DNA of 64,000 bases from DASXQK01 sp963724385. GTDB taxonomy: Bacteria > Pseudomonadota > Alphaproteobacteria > Dongiales > Dongiaceae. Below, in pieces: positions 55,979-64,000 of this stretch. The stretch lies in assembly GCA_963724385.1 (NCBI GenBank), contig CAVRUJ010000001.1, positions 2,890,439-2,954,438 of the forward strand, given 5' to 3'. The notes beneath the pieces are model-generated. The model saw nothing but the letters and a program-made list of their open reading frames with translations. It searched no databases and was not told where the DNA came from. The translations under genes and the position numbers were made by a program. The first letter of the stretch is position 1. Each line of letters opens with the position of its first letter.

Positions 55979-56692
55979 CTCCTCATCCTGCTCGGAGAGA
56001 TACCCGCGAAAAAGCGGTTGAAGATGTCCGTGATGTCGCGCCCCAACTCTGTCCGGGGCGACAATCTTGCTTCGTCAGGGGCGCGCACGAAATATCGTGG
56101 CTCGCTAGGTCGTGCCTTGATTCCCTCGACGGTGTTGATACGGACCAAATGCAGCTTCTTGGCCAAAGCGGTTGGCGCCAGTAGCTCATAGAAGCTGGGA
56201 AAATTATCCAATACTGCTGCGAACGAGGGAAAAACTATAGCCTTGCCTTCCTCTGGAGGTAGTCCGTCGTTCCGCGTTGCCCGAAAGAAAATCCAAACAT
56301 TTCCGTCCGTAACGGATGCATAGGCAGTTCCTAAGCCCATGCAATAGGATATTGCTTGACTAATCCCATCTTTAACCTGCCGTAGTACCTGCCCGCCCAA
56401 TTTGGCGTCTGTTTTTGCTTTCGCGGCGCTATCGATAGACAGTAAGCCGACCTTTTTAGCCTCTAGGACGGCAACGTTTCGTCCCTGATCGTCCACGAGC
56501 GCGTAGTCGGCAAACCCCTTGTCGTTATGTACGGCGGTTCGTATCTGACTGTAGACGCCACCCCAAGATCTCTGTTAAAATCCGGTCGATAATCTGCAAA
56601 CGAGCGTCCTGTTCGGTTTTAGCATTTTGGACCGCGGCCTGAATTTCGTCAGCCACAGCGGTTAGTCGGCTGAATGCGGCATCGATTGTCAT
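55975..56692 (-). CDS. HsdR_N-like PD-(D/E)XK nuclease, one frameshift
   Basis: About 238 residues. From ATG 56692 (MTIDAAFSRLTAVADEIQAAVQNAKTE) it reads to IIDRILTEILGW; after a one-base shift in a GGGG run at 56561-56564 it continues GGVYSQIRTAVHNDKGFADYALVDDQGRNVAVLEAKKVGLL. The D-Y-A-L strand and the E-A-K triad are the PD-(D/E)XK active site of the type I restriction HsdR N-terminal domain. No helicase motor follows; instead the ATPase gene begins in the overlap. A strong ribosome site (GGAGG, 7 bases) precedes the ATG. It should cleave DNA in an ATPase-controlled way. Confidence 0.72.
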
Positions 56693-56865
56693 TTCTGGCC
56701 TCCGAAAGGTCTCGGCAATATGCATCGTAGCATCATAGTGGCCGCCCGGGCTCTGCGATCTAAACCGAAGCGGTATCGATCTCGAGCAGTGGATTGTGAT
56801 TTCAGCCAAGCCGGGCCGGGCCGATACAGCGGGCCGGGGTCGCTTCCGTACCCTGGCGTCACCAC

Positions 56866-57190
56866 TCAGCCTTCCACATCCGGGTCGATCAGCGTGAACA
56901 CCTCGCCGTCCGGGTCCTCGAGCCGATTCCGGCCGAGGTTGAAACTGGCGTTTTGCTGGTACTCCTCGGCGGCCGCCTGTAGGGCATCCAGCACCGACGG
57001 GAACTCCGGCATCCTGGCGATCACGTCCGGGTCCTCATAGTCGCCCAGGAAATAGAGGTTGTGCCGGTCGAAATAGCGCTTGAGGAGCGCCTTCACCAGG
57101 AACCAATAGACGCCGAAATTCCGGTAGCGCCGCGGGTCCTCGGTCAGGAGCGCCCGAGCCGAATCGGCGAAGACCCGGGGATTGATCGGC
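56866..57190 (-). CDS. Hypothetical phage protein, start unclear
   Basis: INPRVFADSARALLTEDPRRYRNFGVYWFLVKALLKRYFDRHNLYFLGDYEDPDVIARMPEF and the acidic end EDPDGEVFTLIDPDVEG form a coherent protein of about 105 residues. No ATG precedes the first conserved part; GTG at 57096 gives only 76 residues. The stop is next to a variant leader motif (56855-56865). It directly follows the giant protein 2 gene and may originally have been fused to it. Confidence 0.5.
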
Positions 57191-57195
57191 GGGAG

Positions 57196-60100
57196 TTAGG
57201 CCGCGGCGCGCTCATCGTCGCCCCCTTCGTCATCGTCGCCGTCCAGCTCATCGACCAGGTCATCCAGCGTGGTCGATTCGCCGACGCCGGGGCCGTAGTA
57301 GCCGATATCGTGCATCTTCGTCTGGCCCAACTCCGGATGCTTGTCCGCCATGTGGCGCAGGCCGGAGACGACGGCCGGATGCGTCGTCGGCATCTTCAAC
57401 AGACTTCGACGGCCGCGCGCGGGTCCTTCGCGCCCGAGGCGATCATGGCCGCGGCCAGGTCATAGTGGCCAGCGCCCTTCGCCAGGTTGATCAGGACATC
57501 GCGGACCGGCTGGCGCGTGTTGATCGGCTGGGACCGATGATACTGGTCGGCCTGCGAGAACAGCTCGGTTGGCAGTACCGGAACATCGGCGCCGTAGACC
57601 TTCTTGCGCGGCATCGCGCGGTCCATGGACTCATCGAGCTTGCCCGTGCGCTTCGCCTGCGCCCAGAGCACGGCCAGGCCGCGCTTGGGCCATTTCGCCC
57701 CGCTATAGCTCACGTCGATCGCCGGCGCCACATGCGACATGGCTTCCTCGAAAGTCTTGGCCCGGCGGGCGGCCTCGTGCTGGCCGCGCTCAAACTCGCC
57801 GTGCGCTTCCTTCTCGAAATCCGTCGCCGAACAGGTGACGGCCGATCGACGCCCAGCGATTGGACGATTGGCTGTGGCTCCCTGGATACCTCACGACGAA
57901 CCGCGACTCCGTCCGGCCGCCGCGGCGCTTCTGGTGATAGTCGTGGGTGAAATTCTTGGCGCGCTCATCCGCGATGTACGCGGCCTTGGCCTTCTCCCGA
58001 TGCTCGGGGATCGGCAGCATAACGTCGTGATCGCCCAGCATATTGCGCGCCTCATAGGACTCCGCGGCGACGGCGTTGCCGCCCGAGTCGAACCAGAGGG
58101 ATGGCGCCATAGTCATGGTGGAAGGAATAGTCCTTCATCCCGCCCTTGATGCTGTCCTGCAGCTTCGCGTAGGAGTCCTTGATCACCGAATGCGGCAGCG
58201 CGACCAAGTCCTTCATGCTGGACACGCCACCGACCTTGCCCTCGTGCTCGGCCGCCAGGGTCCGCGCGATCTCCGCCTTCTCCTCGCCTTCGTCATACTT
58301 GAACGGCTTCACCCCGGATTTCAGGTCATCCAGCTTGAACATCATCGGGCGCCCGGTCGAGCCGTAGGGGCGAGCCGAAACCGAATTGTCCAGGAGGTTG
58401 ATCGAGGTGACGACGAACTTCCCGGACTTCCCGCGTCGGGGCGTCCGGGGCATCCGCCACGTCGAACGCCGAGCCGGCCTCGAATGCCTCGCCAGTGTGC
58501 GGCTGGACCAGCATGGGCTTGTCGCCGTTCAGGGCATGCTTGGCGGCAAAGTGCGGATTGTCGTGCAGGGCAGTCTTCGCCCGCTCAATCTTGATCCGCA
58601 GCCGATTGGCGCTGTCCGAGTCCTTCCGCTTGAGCTGGGCAAAGCTCAGCTTCATCTCTTGCAGGCGCGCGAACTGGCCGGCCGCCATGCCGCGCTGTTG
58701 CTCCTCATACTTCTGCTTCGCGGCGGCCTTGTTCTCGTTGTATTTCGCGCGGGCCGCGTCCGGGTCCGCCGCCAGCATGATCAGCATGTCGTCGCGGCTG
58801 ACATTGCCCTCGCGGGACAAATTCTCGACGCGGTCGCCGCCGTTCCACAGGAGGTCTTGCCAATCCTTCTTCGCCATGAGGGACTGATAGCGGTAGCCGT
58901 CGAATGACCCCTTGGCGAGATAGGTGTGGATTTTCACGGACTCCATCTTGTTGCCCTGCCGGAGGCCGCGCCCGTTCCGTTGCTGGATCGAGGCCGGCTC
59001 CCACGTCAGGTCCATGTGGTGAATGTCCGTGGTCGCCTTCTGCAGGTTGATGCCCTCGCCCATCGTCGCGGTGTTGCCGATCACCACGTCGAGCTTGCGG
59101 GCGTTGAAGGCATCCGCGATGTTCTGGCGCTGCGCCGAGGTCGGCGCGACCTGGGCATTGATGATGGCGATACGGTCGCGCGGGATCCCGGCGGCGACCA
59201 GCTTGTTCGCCATCTTCTCGTGGACGCCGAGGCTATCGGCGAACACCACCTGGCCGCCGGACTTGGCGCCCTCGACGATTTCCTTGGCGGCCGCGTCATA
59301 CTTCGGGCTATCGGCGCCGGCATAGGCCGTCGAGTCCAACAGCTCGAGGTCCATGGCCGCCTTCCCCATCTTGTCCATGATGGAGAAAATGTGCATGTCG
59401 CCGGTCGCGTCGCGGCTCTTTGCCGCGCTTCCTCGGCCATGCACGCGCAAGTCGGCATAGACGGCCTTTTGCTGGGCCGACATATCAACCGTATGCAGGC
59501 GATCGTCGCGGCCCGGCAGTTTCAGGCCGACGTCGGCCGCGGTCTTGCGATCGATGTACCGGCGCATGATCTCGCGCAATTCGTCGAGGTTCTTGAACCC
59601 GGTTGTGACCAGGGCTTCCTCGATTTCGCCGCGGGTGTTCAGGATCGTCTCGTCCTTGAACTCGACGAACCGGTCAAGGAACTCCTCGCTGTTGCGCACG
59701 CCGATCTTGACAAAGGCCTCGGGCGCGATATGCGACAGCATCGAGTAGATTTCGAGCGGGCTATTCTTCGTCGGCGTGGCCGACAAGCCATAGACGTTGT
59801 TGCCGTTGTTGCGCTCTCGCACCCACCGGGACTTGAAATTCATGTCCAGGGCGCGATTGGATAGCCCCTGCCCGCCCAGGAACTTGGGTTGCTGGCCGAA
59901 CCTATTACGCGCCGCGTAAAGGTTTTTGAAGGCCTGAAACTCGTCGCCGATGATGGCGTCGACGCCAAGATCGTTGAAATAGATCGCGTCGGTCCGCTTC
60001 TGGAACTCGCGTTGCGCCAGGGCTTGCTTGTGGGCTTCCCGGATTTTGTTCAGCCGCTTGTCGCCGGCGTTGCCGAGGGCATCGCCGCGCTGGACCCAGA

Positions 60101-63064
60101 AATCCTCATTGGCGTACTCGCCCTTGGTGATCGGGTCGATGTCCAGGTCGTTCCACGACGGCTGGGAGATCAGGATGAAATCGTAGTCATTCTGGGTGAT
60201 GTCGTGGAGCTTGCGGTTGCGCTCGGCCGCGGTGTCCTGCCGGCCCTTGAGGTTGCCGTTCTTGTCCTTGGAGAAGGTCTCGCCAATCGTCATGACCGTG
60301 GACCCGGGGAACCACGATCCAATCTCCGCGACCCAGTTGCCGAGCACGGACTTCGGAACCACGATCATGGGCTTCTTCGCCTTGCCCGTGGTCTTCAACA
60401 GCTTCGCCAGCATCAGGCCGCGCGGCGTCTTGCCCAGGCCCACGTCGGCCGCGACGATGCCCTTGCCGGCTTCCAGCGCCCAGCGCAGGCCGGCCCAGTG
60501 ATAGGCGTTCGGGACCTTGTCGGTCGTGAGCCCCGGGACCTCGAGCGGGCTATCGGAGTAGCCGCGCTGGCGGAACCCGCGGAAGCGCCGGTTGTATAGG
60601 TCTTCGACCTCATCCCGGAACTTCGACGAGCAGAGCCACGCCTTGAACTCGGCATTCATCTTGTCGATCGCCGGCAGGTCATCCTTCTTGACGCCGGTCC
60701 GGTTCAGGTAGTTCTCGAGGAGCTTGGTCCCCCACCCGCCGTTCTCGATCTTGTAGATGCCGCGCTCGAATGTGATCTTGATCGGCTTTTCTTCGCGGTT
60801 ATAGGCATTCTCGTTCCGCCGCTCGGTGAAGTAGGCGGACACGATATTGAGCGGCAGGAATGCCGAGTTGACGGCGATCTCCACATCTTCAAGCAACCTC
60901 GGGTCGATCGTCTCCTCGAGGAGTTTGACCTGCCGCTCGAACTTGGCCTTGTCCTCCGGGCTCATATTGCCGCCGGCGAGCTTGCCCTTGGCCGCGTCCA
61001 GCTTCGGCCACAGCTCGCCGGAGAGATAGTTGTCGGTCGACGTCCAGGTGCCGTCCGCATTCAGGGCATAGTCCGTCGAGGCGTACAGATGATCCTTGGC
61101 CTGCTCGGAGGTCCCTTGGTGCCACCGGCCGGCGACCTGTTCCGGGGTGAAGTCGCCTTGCTCGGTCGCCAGGGCCAGGGCCGCGGCCTCGAATGTCGAC
61201 TCCGTCGGCTTCGCCTCTCGGCCCCACGATATCCGACAGAGACCCGTCGGGCTTGACCGCGCCGATCAGCCGGTACAGGGACTTGTCCTGGTGCGCGGCC
61301 AGTTGCAGGTCGGCATTCTTGGAAGGAATGCCGTGCTTCTCGACATAGGCGTGAATCGCCGCCAGGTCGAGCTTCGGGCGGTCCGCCGACATGGCCGGTC
61401 ATCAGCGCTCGCGATCAGGATCATGTCGGCGGCCAATTCTTGGGCATCCGAGACCGCCGGAGTCTGCAAGAACTCATCGACGCGATGCCACCGGGGAGGC
61501 TTGCCTTGCAGGATGTAGGTGACGCCGTCGACGACCTTCGTGTCGCCCGGCTTGGCGTTGTCATAGGGATGCTTGAGGGACGCGGTGACGGCGCGTTCCT
61601 TGGCCTCCTCATCGTCGCCGAGGGCCGCCAGGATGGCGGGCATCGTCGGCTGCGCCGTGTCGCCATCGGCCGGCCGGAAGCCGGCGATGGCGTCGGGCAC
61701 GCCCGCCATGTCGCCAACAACGGTGATGTCGTCGCCGATGCCGGCCTTGGCCCGCCAGCCGGCTTCCATGGTCCCCAGGATGTTGCCGGCGCCGCGGCCG
61801 CTGAAATAGCCGCCGGACAGGTATTCATCGTCCCAGACGCCCAGGCCCTTGAGGGTCCCCTGCTTCACCGTCATAAGGGCGCCGGCAACGTCCTGCGGCC
61901 GCTTCCGGAAATAGACGATGTCCGAGGTGACCTCGGTATGGGAATGCTCGAATGCCGTGTTCGGCATCCGGAGCGCGCCCAGGAACTCGGCCTTGCGCAG
62001 CAACCGCTCGCGCAGCGCGCGGTTGTTCTTGCCGTCCATGACGCCGGTCGGGACGATCAGCGCGACGATGCCGCCCGGCTTCGTCTTGTCGATCGCCGTG
62101 TCCAGGAAATAGGCCTCGGCGGTTTTCAGGTCCGGCTTGTCATCCTTGATCAGGGATCCGCGAAGGCCGAACGGCACGTTGCCGATCACGGCGTCAAACT
62201 GGCGCGTGTCCTGGACGGCGAAGCGCTCCAAGCTGGCGTTGTCGATCGAGTGACCGGGATGCAGCGCGTCGCCGATCTTGGCGCTTGTCGGGTCCAGCTC
62301 GACGCCGGCGACCTTGACGCCAGGCATGGCAGTCTCGAGGAAGACGCCGGTCGCGGCCGACGGCTCCAACACCTCGGCGCCAGGCGCCAGGCCCATGCCG
62401 CGCAGGGCGTACCACATGGCGGCCGCGACCTTCGGGTCGGTATAGAACTCGTTCAGGGAGTCGCCGACGCCGCCATTGCCGGAGTATTGCCGCAGGATCG
62501 CCCGCTCGGCATCCGTGAACTGGTCTTTGGAATTGATCAGCGCGACGGCCTCGGCATTCAGCCGGCGCCGCTCATCCTTGCTGGTCCCCGCCGGCACGCC
62601 GAACGGCGGCACGGCGATGGGATCAAACGGGCGATCGTAGAAGCCGGGAGGAGGCGCGGGCTCGGCCAGCGGCGACCGTCGGCGGCTCGGCGACTGCCTC
62701 GACTGGGCTCGGCCTTTGGCTCTGGCTTCGGCTTTGCCCTTGGCTTCGCCTTGGGTTTCTCCGGCGCCTCGGCCTCGGCTGGCTTCTCCTTCGCCTCGAC
62801 CTCGGCCGGCTTCTGGTCGAACAGATCGCCGGCGGCCTTCTCGGGCTTTGGCTTCGGCTCAGGCTTCGGCTTTGCGGAGATTGCCGGCTTATTCTCCGCA
62901 ACCGGCGCGGCGAATAGCGGCAACGGGGCCGCCTCGGGCAGGCGGACCTTGCGGCGCGCGTAGTGCGGCTTCGTGAACTTGCCGTCGGAGTGGACGCTGC
63001 CCTTGACCGGGACGATTTTCTCGAAAAGGCCGAGCTGGTCAGACTTGAGAAGGAGAACGAGCAT
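57196..63064 (-). CDS. Giant polyvalent protein 2: N6-methyltransferase plus SNF2-like helicase, DarB-like, several frameshifts
   Basis: Assembled across frames this is about 1950 residues. It starts MLVLLLKSDQLGLFEKIVPVKG, then a Pro/Lys/Glu-rich linker. An N6-adenine methyltransferase follows (VLEPSAATGVFLETAMPGVKV as SAM site, AVIGNVPFGLRG as the NPPF-type site). The SNF2-like helicase has Walker A VAADVGLGKTPRG, IIGDEFQAFKN, GLSATPTKNSPLEI and QQRNGRGLRQGNK. The C-terminal 600 residues are less defined. Breaks lie near 62620, 61380, 61220, 58450, 58080, 57800 and 57410. The methylase-helicase fusion is that of P1 DarB, which protects injected DNA from type I restriction. A motif copy and a 9-bp hairpin (63070-63090) precede the ATG. 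Confidence 0.8.
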
Positions 63065-63069
63065 GACGC

Positions 63070-63104
63070 CTCGCTTGGCTACCAAGCGAGAGTGGCGTCA
63101 CGAC
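63070..63104 (-). promoter_or_regulatory. Leader motif and hairpin before giant protein 2
   Basis: GTCGTGACGCC (63094-63104) is followed by CTCGCTTGG-TAG-CCAAGCGAG (63070-63090), a 9-bp perfect hairpin, five bases before the ATG at 63064. The first 16 bases of the motif region are identical to those before giant protein 1. Confidence 0.6.
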
Positions 63105-63108
63105 CTGG

Positions 63109-63577
63109 CTATGGAGACACCTGGCCGGAGATGAAAGCGGTCGCCGACGCGGTCTTGGTGAAGCATCCGGTCGAGCTGTAGACCACCGAGACTCCGAGAT
63201 GGAAAAACGGAGGCTGCAACGGATCGATCGGCATTTCCCAACTCGTGCTCGCCAACATCTGATGGCAGAGCGCCGGCGCCACCGTCCCGTCGGCCGGGAC
63301 CGTCGCGGAGTTGAACACCAGGACAAAGCCGGCGGTCGCGCCGGAGGTGACCTCGAGGCCGGTCAGGCTGTCAGGAGTCGCGCTCAGGACGATGCCGGAT
63401 CCGGCAACGGCGGTTGCCGACGGGGGATGGACGCCGATCGGCGCGTGAACCACGGAGTCCGGGGCGCCCTGGTGGGTCCCGTCCGGGATAGGTATAGGTC
63501 CCAGCATTGGCGAGCGCCGCGAAGACGCAAGACGCCAGAAGCGCGGCGAGAACAAGGAAGGCAAAACGCTTGCGCAT
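63109..63577 (-). CDS. Exported phage protein, one frameshift
   Basis: A signal peptide (MRKRFAFLVLAALLASCVFAALANA) from ATG 63577 joins, after a shift near 63500, to PIPIPDGTHQGAPDSVVHAPIGVHPPSATAVAGSGIVLSATPDSLTGLEVTSGATAGFVLVFNSATV and ends FISGQVSP. About 155 residues, secreted, beta-type. A leader motif copy is 28 bases upstream (63605-63615). The function is unknown; secretion from a prophage suggests a host-surface or superinfection role. Confidence 0.6.
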
Positions 63578-63619
63578 GGGACCTCCGGGGTTCACCCGAA
63601 GGATGGCGTCACGACCGGA

Positions 63620-64000
63620 TCAGGCGACCACGTCCATGGCCGGGCCGCCGGCATACTCTCTGACGCACCCACACGCCCGGCCAAGCTGGTCGATCGCGGA
63701 CATGAGATCGTCCAGACTGCCGTAGTTCATGGTCACCATGTCCGCCTCGATGGCGTCCTGCATGACATCCATGGGCAAGTCCGGATTCATCGGCCGATCC
63801 GGGCGGATGATCCGGACGACGGCGCCGCCCATGCGCTTGACCGCCTCGGCCTCCTCGACCTTGCGGATGCCATCGACCACCACCCTGGCCTTGTGGAGCG
63901 GCAGCATGGCGATATCTGACGCCAGGCGCTCGGCCGTGGCCTGGGGCGCCACATCATGCGCGGCCTTGCCCAAGGCCTCGAGGAGCGCCCGCGGCGTCAC
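63620..64000 (-). CDS. Deoxynucleotide monophosphate kinase-like protein, 5' part outside the window
   Basis: The visible 126 residues include VVVDGIRKVEEAEAVKRMGGAVVRIIRPDRP, the pattern of phage deoxynucleoside monophosphate kinases (a conserved Asp-x-Arg strand followed by NEAE-type helix and a basic strand). The P-loop would be in the missing N-terminal part. It ends MDVVA just before a copy of the leader motif. The enzyme would supply nucleotides for phage replication. Confidence 0.55.
   Translation of the reverse strand: MTPRALLEALGKAAHDVAPQATAERLASDIAMLPLHKARVVVDGIRKVEEAEAVKRMGGAVVRIIRPDRPMNPDLPMDVMQDAIEADMVTMNYGSLDDLMSAIDQLGRACGCVREYAGGPAMDVVA

Larger units (their letters stand above)
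16193..64000 (-). mobile_element. Myovirus-type prophage, late end at 16193, other end outside the window
   Basis: From 16193 onward nearly all genes are on the minus strand and follow a contractile-tail phage order: methyltransferases, head, sheath, tube, tape measure, Mu-like baseplate, fibres, lysis. The prophage is inserted in the middle of a protein gene, not a tRNA, and the plus-strand end begins 5'-TGACAAGG, compatible with the 5'-TG ends of transposable (Mu-like) phages. No transposase, integrase, terminase or portal is seen in the window, so the family assignment and the second end remain open. At least 47.8 kb is present. Confidence 0.85.

Noticed and set aside
1..64000. CRISPR arrays, tRNA or rRNA genes
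   Set aside because: No regularly spaced direct repeats, no tRNA-like cloverleaf or rRNA sequence was seen by eye on either strand; a tRNAscan run would be needed to exclude degenerate tRNAs.

Overview
The window is GC-rich bacterial chromosome with the coding style of a free-living alphaproteobacterium. The main clues are a glnB-glnA operon behind a sigma-54 promoter, class III adenylate cyclase with an N-terminal sensor-like region, a queA-tgt-queF-queG cluster, parE, and palindromic intergenic repeats of the CGTCATGGCCGGGC type. A Rhodospirillales-like host is my guess; nothing here fixes the genus.

Region 1 (1-16192) is host backbone. It holds the end of an aminotransferase, glnB-glnA (nitrogen control and glutamine synthesis), an adenylate cyclase, a small membrane protein, a divergent queuosine set (precursor transporter on the minus strand; queA, tgt, queF, queG on the plus strand), an acyl-CoA thioesterase, parE, a lipoprotein, an alpha/beta hydrolase, a DEAD-box RNA helicase and an isochorismatase-type hydrolase. 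The hydrolase is cut in mid-domain at about 16192.

Region 2 (about 16193 to beyond 64000) is a large myovirus-type prophage lying on the minus strand, with its late end against the broken host gene. In the phage's own 5'-3' order (right to left) it runs: a nucleotide-kinase-like fragment, an exported protein, a giant N6-methyltransferase/helicase polyvalent protein (57196-63064), a nuclease plus P-loop ATPase cassette (54301-56692), a degraded AT-richer stretch, a second giant helicase polyvalent protein (47435-51964), two DNA methyltransferases, a head-maturation protein, scaffold and major capsid, connector and neck proteins, tail sheath, tube, frameshifted chaperones, tape measure with a muralytic domain, Mu-like baseplate hub and spike, cargo genes, LysM-gp25, gpJ-like and gpI-like baseplate proteins, fibres, and a lysis block. 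The terminase, portal and early genes are not in the window and presumably lie past 64000.

Two properties cut across the prophage. First, a short motif (GTCGTGACGCCA, often followed by a small hairpin) recurs upstream of its genes, oriented with the gene, and in several cases touches the start codon; it looks like a phage-specific regulatory element. Second, many phage genes are split by single-base frameshifts with little other damage, while the host genes are nearly all intact. This could be indel error in the assembly or an early stage of prophage decay. Positions of such breaks are given per gene.

The candidates most likely to be new biology are the recurring leader motif, the HsdR_N-like nuclease/ATPase pair, and the two giant polyvalent proteins.
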